Part shown: piece after piece, positions 1 through 11,525 of the stretch | How positions within the stretch are numbered: position 1 is the first letter of the stretch | Layout of the letters: every line of letters starts with the position of its first letter | Assembly: GCA_963277665.1 (NCBI GenBank) | Contig: CAUJRU010000139.1 | Span: 1,426,001-1,490,000, forward strand | Source of the DNA: Viscum album | Lineage: Eukaryota; Streptophyta; Magnoliopsida; Santalales; Viscaceae | Reading direction: 5' to 3' | Length of the DNA: 64,000 nt | Program-made: the position numbers and the translations under genes | The notes under the pieces: generated by a model | What the model saw: only the letters and a program-made list of their open reading frames with translations | Told to the model about the DNA's origin: nothing | Databases searched by the model: none

Positions 1-61
1 ATGAAAAAATGAAAAGTTAGGCACCATCCATACTGTGCTTCCATTGTGCCAAGAACCTACA
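1..61 (+). repeat. Tail of the Copia-1 5' LTR
   Basis: These bases match the last 60 or so bases of the 3' LTR at 7935-7996. They end in CA two bases before a primer binding site. The rest of this LTR lies before the window. Confidence 0.7.
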
Positions 62-63
62 AG

Positions 64-75
64 TGGTATCATAAG
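64..75 (+). promoter_or_regulatory. Primer binding site of Copia-1
   Basis: The sequence tggtatcataag matches the initiator-methionine tRNA type of primer site (TGGTATCAGAGC) at most positions. It sits two bases after the LTR end, as expected for minus-strand priming. Confidence 0.7.
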
Positions 76-2430
76 GGGCATATTATTGTTTATAATTATT
101 TAAATTTTTTGGTGATTTACGCATTCATAATTTAGTTTTTCTATTAATTTTTTATCGTTATTTTAATATAAATTATGATATATGTTTCATCCTCCATCAT
201 TTCTCATAAATCTAATTCAAATGATCAATTTTATGATTAAAATAAAATTGAGGATCTCTTTTGAAGGTTCCAGGGATTCTTCCTGAATAACACATCAGTG
301 CATGCCGTGTAACCGGAGTTACACTCCGTGTAGTTGTGATGAATACACCAGGAGTTAATTCGGAAATTACTCAACTTCTGTTCATTAAATACATGTGGTG
401 TAGTTAATTCATACACTATGTGTTGATCGAGATGGACTGGAACATGGTCAGCCAGACTACACGCCATGTGGCCCACTAGTCACGACGTGTAGTCCCTTTT
501 GGGTAAGGACCATGCCGTATATCCCATACATGGTTTAGCTGACCAGTGACCATGTAACGTGAATTCAACATGGCGTGTGACCCACTGGACACATCATGTA
601 GTCCAAAAAGTATGAATTATGCCACACACACCGAGTCCCTAGGCGCGTACTTCAGATAGACGGTGAAGGTAGTATATTCTGTGTATATCGAATCTATACT
701 CCATGTACTGTTACCAAATTACACTAAATTAAAACTTTAATATTTTTATAATGTTCAGATTTTTATATTATTGTGTTACAATTATTATTCTATATGCATT
801 AAAGCATGACACTTTTCTGAAAAAACATGTAATTTGTGTAATCATTCCTGAAGTACGCATCATTAAAGTACGTTCTAAGTCATGCATGCTATATTTCATA
901 AAGAATAAAGTGTATAAAAGTATAGTATATGTTGAGAAGATTTGGATGGGTATTCACTGGGTTATCTCCAATGTACATTTATGTAAAAGGTTAATTTTAA
1001 TTAAATTTTAATTTGTTTAAAATTATAATGAATGAGAATCTCAAGGAAATTTAGAAAATGATTAAGATAAAAGAATTGATTAATTAAAGATAATAATTAA
1101 TCGATTCAAGCATGATTTATCTTAAATAAGAAGCATTAAAGGATTGAATGCTAGTTTTATTAAATGCGTAATTTGTTTCATGCACGTGGATGATCATGAG
1201 ATTGACCTGACCTTTATATGTTATTGGTTTCCTTTTAATTTATTATTAAATTAAATTGTTGTCATGCGTGCCTTGTATCCTCATAAATATCTAGTGACCA
1301 TGATTTATTTTATGTAAAACCCATTTTACCCCTCACCTACTTGTGAGTAAAATCATATGTAATGGATGGAACTCCCAAGTTAGTGGAGGCGGTTCAAGTT
1401 AGGAACCAAGGAAAAACCAATCCAAAGAGATACATAGGTAGATAGGTGGAAAACTGTAAACATGAACCTTAAATGGTTCAAGGTGTTTCTCCCCTAGTTA
1501 AATGGTTAGTTTATCAACCACAAATTAAAATAACCATTAGAACAATCTAATGATCATACCCTTTATTTTATTTCTATCAGTTTCATGGTTATTCATTATG
1601 GATGTTTTGTCGCGATCACATAATTAATGGATTCACAAGCATTAAATATAGAACCAAAATAAACTAGCTTATGCATAAATATTATCTAATACATGGTCAA
1701 TAACTTAAGCATATCCCACTTAATATTAAAAATCATGTGAAAAGATAATAATTTGTAATTTAAACATAAATGATAAAATCCCTCAATAAAATATTAAGTC
1801 AGTATATCCATCCATTACATTGGTTAGAATCGAACCATAGTCCAAAGTGCTTGACCAACCAATGTTGGGGTGCTTTCAATTATCGTGAGGATTTGGATTG
1901 ACTTAACTTGGTTGACATCAAGGTTTGACTACCAAATTAGGTCTTGGTGTAACTGAGAGGCAATGGTTGAGGAAATCTAAATTAATGATTCTAGGATTTG
2001 GGAGTCCACTCAGTGGACCAAGGAACTATGACTTGATGTAGTTGGAATTTTTAATGACTACCTAAAACCATTTTAGTTTCTTGATGATCCAATGTTTGGT
2101 TAATGAGAATGGAATATGGATCCTTACCACTTGAATGTCCAAGTAATAATATGTTATAAAGCCAATGGTGGGGCCTATTTCATTTCAATAAAATAGTGAG
2201 AGACTAATAAATATAATATTTATTTATTTGTAAAAATTTTATCAGATAAATTACTAAAATTATACTCATCTTATTTGTATAAAAAAAATCAAAAATTATA
2301 CAATACATATCGTTTTGATCTATACTCAAGAAGGAAAACCTTCTCTCCGACAATAATTTCTAGGAGTGGTAAAGGTGCTTATGTGTCATCCTTTTACATG
2401 AAAGGAAATTTTATGTGTTGGGAGAAACAT
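76..2430 (+). other. Non-coding leader of Copia-1
   Basis: About 2.3 kb separate the primer binding site from recognisable gag. No protein domain is visible. The first part holds a degenerate short repeat (285-615); the rest is AT-rich unique-looking sequence. The small open frames here have no recognisable domain. A decayed secondary insertion inside this stretch is possible. Confidence 0.5.
285..615 (+). repeat. Degenerate repeat of a CGTGTAGTCC-like motif
   Basis: Variants of one motif recur irregularly: ATGCCGTGTAACC, CTCCGTGTAGTTG, CGCCATGTGGCCC, CGACGTGTAGTCC, TGGCGTGTGACCC and CATCATGTAGTCC. Two of them are followed by CCCACT. Spacing varies from about 20 to 60 bases, so this is a diverged repeat cluster and not a clean tandem array. 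Confidence 0.5.
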
Positions 2431-3080
2431 TACCAATTGTTCCTAGAAATGAGGCGAGTGATGAATAAATATATCTATATTAGAAACATATGAATGATGC
2501 TACATATGTTCAATGCTTCATGCTATCATCCATTTCCAAGGATATCCTAAAGCAACATGGGTAAATGGGTGATTATAGCATGATGTATCACCTTAGGTAT
2601 ATCTATCAAGAGACGATGAAATAAGATATGTATGATATCTACAATGCTTTGTTCAAAACTATGCATGGAGAGTCTGTACCACTTGGGCCTCATGTAGTCA
2701 AGATTATCAGCTTAATTGAGCATCTGAACATATTAGGGATTAAATTCATGAATGAGTTGTGTATATATCTCATAATTTCATTACTTAACAAGACCATATC
2801 TAGTTTTATTGTGAATTATAATTTGATAAATAATGAGAAGTTTCTGTCAGAACTTCTAACCTTGATTCACCAAGTGGATAAGGACACGAGTTATGACAAA
2901 CCCACAGTCCTTGTGGTGAATAGTAAGAGGAAGGATAAGGTAAAGGGGCCTAATACTTATAAATTTTTTAAATCCATTGTTCATTGTCCATCCAAGAATA
3001 AAAATACATAATGTCAGGGCAAAGAAAAAGGATGTAGTATGTTTTTCATGTGACAAGTTAAGCCAATGGAAGAGGAACTA
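2430..3080 (+). pseudogene. gag: Copia-1 gag remnant (UBN2-type capsid and zinc knuckle)
   Basis: Gag forms the virus-like particle that packages the element RNA. The stretch around 2490-2870 reads, with stops, as a plant copia capsid domain (UBN2 family); recognisable pieces are MYDIYNALFKTMHGESV, VVKIISLIEHLN and ELLTLIHQVD. A zinc knuckle follows near 3033-3075 (CFSCDKLSQWKRNY). Compared with CX2CX4HX4C, the histidine is now Gln and the last cysteine is Tyr, so it could not bind zinc normally. A stop near 3009 and the changed knuckle mark it as dead. Confidence 0.8.
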
Positions 3081-3126
3081 CACCCAGAGGCATGGGGAAG
3101 CCAAAGGTGTGTTCGTTATCAAGTGA

Positions 3127-6110
3127 AATATTTCCATTTCAACAAATTGGGTATTAGATATATCTTTTGGTGCTCACATATTTATTCAACTGTAGGAACC
3201 AAGTAGATTTAGGAAAATTTTCCCAGGAGAGGTAGATCTGTGAGATGCCAATGGTGTGAGGCTGGATGCTCTTTCCATTGGCATCTACCACATTTCATTG
3301 CTAAATAGAATGATTTTGGTTTTACATGATTGTTATTATGCATTTATTGTTACCCAAAAAATAATTTATGTATCATGTTTTGATACATATGGGTTTATTT
3401 TCAAGTTCATAAATAAAATTTGTTTCTTTTATAAGGACAACATATGTTATGGTATGACACATTTAAATAATGGATAGTATGTATTAAATTATGAAAACAA
3501 AGTGTTGGAAATAAATAACAAATAATGTTCACATGACTCATATAATACCCAGTTGTGGTATCACCGTATTGGTCATGTAAATGAGAATAATTTGACAAAG
3601 CTATGTCAAGATGGTTAATTAGACTCTTCCGAGCTAAAACCACTTGATTTATGTTATCCTTATTTATAAGGTAAAATGAACAAACCACCATTTAGTGGAT
3701 AGGTTTAAAGTTCCACAGACATTATAGGATTTGTACACACTGATGTGTGTGGACCATTTATAGAAGATTCTAGAGGTTGATATTCTTACTTCATTACTTT
3801 TATTGATGATTTGAGTATACATGGATATATGTACTGGATGAGGAATAAGTTTGAGTCCTTTGAGAAACGTGAGGAATTAAAGAATGAAGCGGAGAATCAG
3901 CTTGGTATAAAGATAAACAAGCTTTGAATAGATCGATGTGTAGAATATCTTAACCAATAGTTCGTCGACTTATAACGCAATGCAATGATGATAGTGAAAG
4001 GGGGAAATATACCCTTTTGGACATTCTAAGGTCGATGATGAGTCATGTAGATATTCTATTATATTTTTGGGGATATTCATTACAAACTATGGCATTCACA
4101 TTAAACTGAGTACCAACTAAAGTGGAAAACAGAATTCCCTTCATGATATAGAGTGGAAAGAAACTTATTTTATCACATACACATGTATGGGGATGCGGGG
4201 ACTTTGTTAAGGGTTTCTCAGAAAACAAACTAGAACCTCAGGGCACGAATTGTAACATTATAGGGTATCCCAAAGAAATAAAGGGATACTACCTATACAA
4301 CCCCTTAGACAAGAAATTGATTGTTTCTAGACAAATTGTCTTTCTTGAGAGGGATCACATCCACAAAAGGATAGTTGGAGAAAGATTTAATTTGATGAAG
4401 CTGATGCTCAAGATACATAGGAGTTGGTACAGGAACAAATTCCATAGGTCCCCATGGATGTAGATCCTGAAACACAATTACTACATATGAGTTTAAGAGA
4501 GGTAAGAAAACTAGAGAGATACGATTTTCTAGTACCTGAGGATGGTGACTCATTATTGTTGGAAAATGATGAACCTCTCTCCTACAAGGAGGTATTAGAG
4601 AGCTCATAAGATGTAAGATGGCTAGAAACTATGAATTCTGAGATGGATTCCATGTATTAGAACAAATTTTGGGTTCTGGTTGATGTGCTAGTTGATGTAA
4701 ATCCTATTAGATGTAAATGGGTATTCAAGAGGAAAATGGACATATAAGGTAAAGTTGGTACCTATAATGAATGGATAGTGGATAAAGGGTTAAAACAATG
4801 TCAAGGAATTGACTATGATGAAACCTTTTCACCACTTTCTATGTTTAAATCAATCATAATCATACATTCAATAGAATATTACTATGACTATGAGATTTTT
4901 CATAGAGATTTAAAAATTGCATTCCTTAACAAGAACCTTCAGGAAGATGTCTATATGACACAATAAAACGGTTTTGTGAAACCAAGTGATTCCAAATGGG
5001 TTTTCAAGTCGTAGAGATCCATTTATGGATTGAAGCAAGTATCCAGGTCATTGAACATTAGATTCAATGAATCCATAAGAGAATTTGGTTTCATTAAAAA
5101 TGAATGTGAGTTGTGTGTTTACAAAAGGTTTAGTGGGAATGAGATAATTATCCTAGTATTTTATATAGATGACATATTACTTATTTGAAATGATATATCA
5201 GTCTTACAGTTAGTCAAGGATTGGTTGAACAAGTGACTCTCTATGAAAGACTTAGGTGAAGCAGCCTACATTCTAAGGATCAAGATCATTAGAGATAGAT
5301 CCAAGAGGCTGCTTGGAATAAGACAAAGTACATATATTGACCAGATACTAAAGATATTTGGTATGGAACAATCCAATAGGGGATTGGTTCCAGTGTCACA
5401 TGGTTTACATCTTTCTAAGAATATGTGTCTCCAAACACAACATGAGAAAGATAGAATGAGTAAGATCCTATACGCTTCAACGATATGATCAATCATGTAT
5501 TCCATGTTATTTACTAGACATGATGTTGCCTATTCATTGATCATGGTAGGCAGATATCAAGAAAATCCAAGAGAACAACATTGGACTTCTATTAAGACTA
5601 TCCTTAAGTATCTGAGAAGAACTGAGGATATGTTCCTAGTGTATGGAGGAGAAGAGGAACTTTTCATCAAAGGGTATGTTGATACTAGTTTTCAAACATA
5701 TCAGAATGATCTAAAATCACAATCAGGATATGTTTTATGTCTTAATGGAGGAGTTGTGAGCTAGAAAAGTTCAATGTAGCCCATTATCGTTGATTCTATA
5801 GAAGATTCTGAGTATATAGAATATTTTGATGCATCCAGGGAATCTATTTGGATTCGAAACTTTGTCTACGAGCTTGATGTTGTACCTAGAGGTAAAGAAC
5901 CTATCACATTGTATTTTGATAATACTGCAGTGGTGACACTTTCAAAATATCCAATATCATAATAATATAAAAAAATACATTGAATTTATCACCTCTTGAG
6001 GGATTTTTATCAGAGGGGTGAGGTTGTAATATACATAGTATTCATGGAAGAGAATGTGGTGGACCCCTTGACTAAAGTCCAATATCAACAGAAGCATGAG
6101 TATCATGTGA
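3127..6110 (+). pseudogene. pol: Copia-1 pol remnant: protease, integrase, reverse transcriptase, RNase H
   Basis: Domains run in copia order. The protease remnant near 3140-3190 reads NWVLDISFGAHIF where a D-T/S-G motif is expected. A GAG-pre-integrase segment (LWYHRIGHVNE) lies near 3550. The integrase core starts near 3720 (VHTDVCGPF...TFIDD) and its C-terminal part is near 4190-4370 (GYPKEIKGYYLYNP). The reverse transcriptase runs about 4640-5300, with KWVFKRK, a broken FLNKNLQEDVYM segment and the active-site motif YIDDILLI near 5162. RNase H runs about 5495-6100 (HWTSIKTILKYLRRT, DNTAVV, NVVDPLTK). At least ten in-frame stops and several frameshifts rule out activity. Confidence 0.9.
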
Positions 6111-6162
6111 GAGCCAGTGGACTAAAGGTTGTTAGTAGTTGGCTCTACTATAAGTGGGAGAC

Positions 6163-7996
6163 TGTTAGAGTTTGTGCCCTAGAACCAACTTCTATGTACT
6201 TTATTATTACTTATATTAATGGGTTTTAAATATTAATAAATTCCATATCACATCATGATTGCTCTTCTGCATGACATTATATGTGATAATGTCCCAAGAG
6301 TAGCTGTCTTACTAAAAGGTCATAGTAGTTCCCCGCTATGATGAGAACCCCGAAGTGATATGACACTATCAGGGGTGGAGACTCATAGGATTTTGAGGCA
6401 CCTTCTAATGGTGTATGCCCTTGGTGATATCCAATAGGATGTTATGAGAACGAGACCTGATAGTAAGAAATACACATTTATAAGTGTCATTGGATGTTAC
6501 AATCTATGGATGTGTGTATTGGTCCTTATACTTTAAGATTATTATTAATGGATATTATGAGTACCATACTTTAATTTATTGACAAAAACGATGATGAAAA
6601 ATGTTCACAGCAAGGTAGGATATGTTCGGTGTGTCATGGGTAATATTACATTAATGAAGAATGAGAGAAAGGATTTATCCCTTCTATTTACTAACAGAAG
6701 ATAATATCTCAGAACCTTTGATGGAAATTATATAGCCTAAATAAATCTATGGTCATGGTGTTCTATATACATGATATATTCCCAGAATGTTAAAGAAAGA
6801 TACATTGAGCATATAGGTTGATGGAATTTGAATGCAACCTGCTCGATTAGAGATATTTTGATAGAGGGATTATATTACATGGTAAAAAAATTTATGAGGT
6901 GACATGTCATTGTTACATTAACTTCTTTATTTATGGGTTCCTTGTCATGTTGTTAAATTCTGACCTTGGAATTTAGGCTGCTTCGCCTAATGCCATAGAG
7001 AAAGAGTCCTAGAGGGTCACACAATAAGTGTATCCCGAATCTTAGTTAAATAATTTATTATTTAAAAAGTTGAATAAATATTATTCTCGATCATGGATTA
7101 ATAATTATTCATGTATGCCTAATCACATTTATTATGTCACTAGTTATTGGAGAGAATATATTGTGGGTGGAATAATTAATAAATATTAGGGAGCATTGGA
7201 GGATCGAGATTAATAGTCTAGCGAGAAATAATAATATTGAATTTTATTTGATTAAATAATATTTAATTATAACTCACATGTTGAGCGCATGTCAGAAAAT
7301 AATAATAATGCTACTAATATTTGACATGGGGTTTCATTAGGATTAATGAAATAATCAAAGGCACTTGTAAAAATTATTTTATTATTACCCTAGTGAAATA
7401 AATTCCTGATTATCTTATTATATCATTAGCCAAGGGCAAGCTATGTGACACCTATTCGGTTGTGCACAACCTTTTGGAGAAAACCTCTCAAGCCTAGAGA
7501 GTTAATTCTTAACCAAGAACACTATCAAGAATGAAAGCTATCATCCTCCACCAGATTAAGGAGAATGTTTTGGAAGTGGTTCTCAAGGTGATCGAAGGAA
7601 GATAAAACAAGCACAAGGATATTTCATGCTAGCACCCGGATACTCCTTCAGTGACTTATAGAGATTCGTAGAACACATGTGGATCACCACTAGAGGAGAT
7701 CTACCCTTGATATCTACAATGCAACGATAGTGAACTACATATCTATGGAGGAATACATCAATGAAGAAAGAATAAACCTTGGAGGTAATTATTATTAATT
7801 AATTTTATTATAAACAATATATGTTTATCCTCTCTCTTAGTTCTAGGTATCTATTCATTTGTCTTATTTTATTGACTCAATTCTATGGATCATGAAGTTC
7901 ATTGTCACATAGATCCCAGATTGTAAATTTAAAATGGAAAAAAAAGAAAAGTTGGAAATTGTGTCTACTGTGCTTCCACTGATCCTAGAACCTAAA
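6163..7996 (+). repeat. 3' LTR of Copia-1, about 1.83 kb
   Basis: It starts TGTTAGAG right after a purine-rich stretch (taagtgggagac), which can serve as the polypurine tract. It ends near 'agaacctaaa', matching the 5' LTR tail. Related LTRs lie at 54106-55960 (+) and 59259-61173 (-). Shared landmarks include a segment like 'ttcttctgcatgacat', the stretch near 7540-7740 with 'aacacatgtggatcac', and AT-rich stretches. Confidence 0.75.
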
Positions 7997-9420
7997 TCTC
8001 TATGGAATCAATTAGGTTCTTTAGCATCCGAGGATTCTCCATTATATCGGCACAATATTTGGGACTCCCATTCTCCTTGATAATGAAACTGTGTTTGTAA
8101 GGTTTATACATTTTTACAGGATGTTAGTGGAGGTTGATCTCAACTATAACAATGTTGACAAGTTAATTTTATCCACTCCCACTGATGACATTCAAATTGA
8201 TGTTGAATATTAAATAAAATTTCTCTTTTTTAATTCTTGTATGGTTGTTTGTTACTCGCTGGAGTTATGTCGGAAGAAGGTCTCCTATGAGAACTGTGGG
8301 ATGAAAGGCTACCCAGCCTCTCACTATAGTAGGATGAAAAAAGCGATGTCACATCCCTTAGTTCATAATGGAAATATACCTGGAATTCCCTTGTACAATG
8401 TGATTGATGTACATGCCTTTGAAAAATGAAAAGCTCAAATTCCTAATTTGAAGGGAAAGGGGATTTTTTTGAATGGCGGTCTTCGGCCAGTGTTAATAGT
8501 GGACCCCAAATGCTTAGGTGGATCTTGTAGAGTAGGGAACATCAAATGATAGTGGTTACAATCCTTATAATGTTGAAAATGTAGAAAATTCAGATCCTAG
8601 TGTCCTCTTTTCTTTAGATTTGGCTGATTCTTCTGGTGGGGTTTTTAATAGTTATATTGGCTCTCTAAAGGATCCTTCTTCTGATAGGTTTGATGTTTCT
8701 TCTTATATACTGGTTAGCCTTAGTGAGGCTGCATAGGTGGGGAATTGAATTGATCAGGTGCACATTTTTTCTACTACTCATCCTGTTAATATGGTTTTTA
8801 GTGCATCCTTGAATGCTCAGCATGCTAGGTAGGGTGAGATCTTGCAACATGAGCCTGAGGTTATTGGCTTTCACAAAGCTATCTAGGATGCCTGAAAAAA
8901 TTCCATTTCCTTAGGAATTGTTAAATGGGGTAACATTTTGGATGATGGAAGTTATAAAGAGCAGTGGATGATTTTAATGGACACAACTCTTCCTTTAGGT
9001 ATTGGTGGAGCTATTTCCTTTAATGATGTTGTCATAAATAGAAGGGGAAATGTGAGCAGCAATGAAGGAAAAAATATGGATCCTCCGAAAATAATGCCAC
9101 AAAAGGATTATTCTTCTCTTCCAAAGAATTTTTTTCCATATCATCCAACAAATCTTTAAAGGGAAATCCCACTCCAGAGCAATACAGGTCTAAGGAAATG
9201 ATGCTTAATATTTTCAATCAGGCTCACTCATAGTCGAAGTGGAATGTTTCTGGTGATTATGAATATGTCTATGAGAATGATATTTCTTTTTTATGAATCT
9301 TAAACTGGGTTTTCAAATGAGGGTATGTCTCTTTGTTTGACCTTGTCTATTATCTTGCTATCTTTTTCTTTTATCTTTTAATATAAGGTCAGGAGCTTTG
9401 CTTCTCGCAAGACCTTCTTC
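7997..9420 (+). mobile_element. LINE-like segment A: ORF1 remnant with 3' end
   Basis: Near 8050-8215 a broken frame reads like the C-terminal half of the DUF4283 domain of plant LINE ORF1 proteins (FGTPILLDNETV...MLVEVDLN). A decayed knuckle region follows to about 8330. ORF1 proteins of this kind bind element RNA. From 8430 to 9200 there is weak coding texture without a domain I know. The segment ends in T-rich text with a weak AATATAA signal and then AT-rich DNA. No endonuclease or reverse transcriptase is visible. Boundaries are approximate. Confidence 0.55.
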
Positions 9421-9985
9421 ATATATATATATATATATAATTATATACATATTTATTAACATATAAATATATTTATTATAATTTTATAATTATTTAAATA
9501 TATATATATTTATAATTATAATTATAGATAAATATATTTACAAACATTTTTATATAATTATGAATTTATTTATATATTTATATATATTTATATGATTATA
9601 TATATATATGTTTATTTATATATAAATATATATAATTATAAATATAATATATATATTTATTATATTTATAAATAAATAAATATTTATTTATAATTTTAAA
9701 TAAATATTTTTATATAATTTTAAATATATTTATATAATTATATAAATTTATATATAATATTATATATTTATATAATTATGTGTATATTAATATATAAATA
9801 ATTCAATTTATAAATATAATAAATATATTAATTATAATTTTACAATTATTTAAATAAATAAATAATGTATAATTATTTATAATTGTAATTATAAATAAAT
9901 TTATTTAAAATGAATTTATATATAATTATTAATATATTTATATAATTATATATAATTATATTTTTATATGCACATATATATAATC
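9421..9985. repeat. AT-rich low-complexity tract
   Basis: About 560 bases almost wholly of A and T, with tata, taatta and tttata runs. It follows the 3' end of LINE-like segment A and precedes the next segment. No coding signal. Confidence 0.9.
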
Positions 9986-11435
9986 TTGACTGCACAATTT
10001 AGGAAAATGAATTCTTAGAAGGTGCCAATTCGAGGGAGGCTACTTCTCCTCAGGCTGGTACTATGCATACTTATACTACTCAGTTGATTCAAGATAAACC
10101 CATCAAGTCTTAGGCTTATATGGAGGAGGCAAATCATCAGATTAACACTAGTGTTTCTTTTAAGGATGTGTTATCTAGGGGCTTAAATGATGATCATGCT
10201 ACTAAGGAATCAGATGACACCCAAGCTTCCATGGAAGTCTCTGTACTAGAGGCTATGGTCCTCATCTTATGGAAAGAGTATAATATAATCCATGCTAAGA
10301 ATCATAAATGGAAGGCTAAGTTGTCTACAACCACTTCATTGAAAGATAAATCCAAAGAAACTACTCAAGTGCATTATAAACCAATCCATGTATAGGGTGT
10401 TGAGAAGGTTGCAATACATCCTAATCACTCCACTTCCATAAGATCCTATGAATATTAAATGGAATCTATGGAAATGATTAATATTTACAATGATTCATCT
10501 TCTCCTTCACTTGTTCATAATACGGTTGAATTTCTTCGATCTAAGTCTGGCAGTCCTACTGCTCCTATTCACAGTGGAGTATATGAGGGACCTGACATTC
10601 TAAAAACCATTCCAAACATGGTATCTCCTTCAGCACCTACTATTTCCTCTTTGTCTTTGGTAATGGAGGATATTCAAGAGGCCAATACAGGTTCTATTTC
10701 TTTTTAAAGTGATGAAATTTTGGATTCTAGTCGTTCCCATATTTGTAAAGATTCGGGTGATGTTATTCTATAGAATCTTAATGTTTTAAAGTCTATATGT
10801 TCACCAGTGAACCCTGATTCTTGAATGGTGAAGGGAAAAAAACCTCTTGTTGATCCCAAAGTCCACCTAGGACTAGGATCTATTCAAGGTAACTTGGTTC
10901 ACCATGATGCATATCCTTTGGCTAGGAAGCTGGATGAGAATGTATGGAGAAAACCAAGTGAGGTGAATCTTAGTAACATAAAACCTATGGCTCTATCTTA
11001 ACCTTTTTATAGTTAAGCTATGGAATCATCAAGATGTTATGTTCTTGCTCAGTATATTAAGGACAAGGTTAAAATGAAGTTATGTACTCATGATGATTTT
11101 AAACTACTGGCCTTTGAGAGCAGTAAGGAAGATAGAAAAAGAAGTGACGGTGTACTTAGTGCTAAGATATGAGGGTGGATATAGATACTAAACTTCTAAA
11201 TGATGGAGGTGTACCATGGATTGAGTTTAATACCTATAGGATAGATTTTCACCCACGTGGAAGAGGTGGAAGTTCCTCTTGTCATAGTAGGTTCACTCGT
11301 TCTCATGTTGTTTGAGGTTCTTAATGTTCATCTTGTGTGTCTGTGTACTTTTTCGGTCTTGTTTGTTCCACCCATCTTTTTGTTTTTCTTTTTTATTAAT
11401 AAAATAGACCTTCACCCTTATCCTATTTTAATATA
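9986..11435 (+). mobile_element. LINE-like segment B1: ORF1-type spacer remnant with 3' end
   Basis: Open stretches at 10120-10395 and 10459-10707 encode hydrophilic, Ser/Thr/Lys-rich protein with no clear domain. Their composition is like the C-terminal spacer of segments B2 and C. The segment ends at about 11340-11435 with a T-rich stretch and TTATTAATAAAATAG followed by AT-rich DNA, the same layout as the ends near 14090, 16700 and 18020. I infer a LINE-type element from this shared layout; no reverse transcriptase is seen. Confidence 0.4.
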
Positions 11436-11525
11436 TACATATATATATATAATTATAAATATAATAAATATATCTATTATTTAAATATATTTATTATAAT
11501 TTTATAATTATTTAAATATATATTT
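11436..11525. repeat. Short AT-rich tract
   Basis: About 90 bases of ATATAT and TAATTATA text between two LINE-like segments. Confidence 0.8.

Larger units (their letters stand above)
1..7996 (+). mobile_element. Copia-1: degenerate Ty1/copia LTR retrotransposon with long LTRs
   Basis: The order is 5' LTR tail, primer binding site, long leader, gag, protease, integrase, reverse transcriptase, RNase H and 3' LTR, which is the Ty1/copia order. The end of the 5' LTR (about 20-61) resembles the end of the 3' LTR (about 7945-7996): both hold an A-rich stretch, 'ctgtgcttcca' and then 'agaaccta'. The coding region has many stops and frameshifts, so the copy is dead. The 5' LTR starts outside the window, so its target-site duplication cannot be checked. 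The RNase H end resembles the copia type with a GG-E-EL...KGY segment. The 3' end at 7996 is inferred from the LTR match and could be off by a few bases. Confidence 0.85.
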
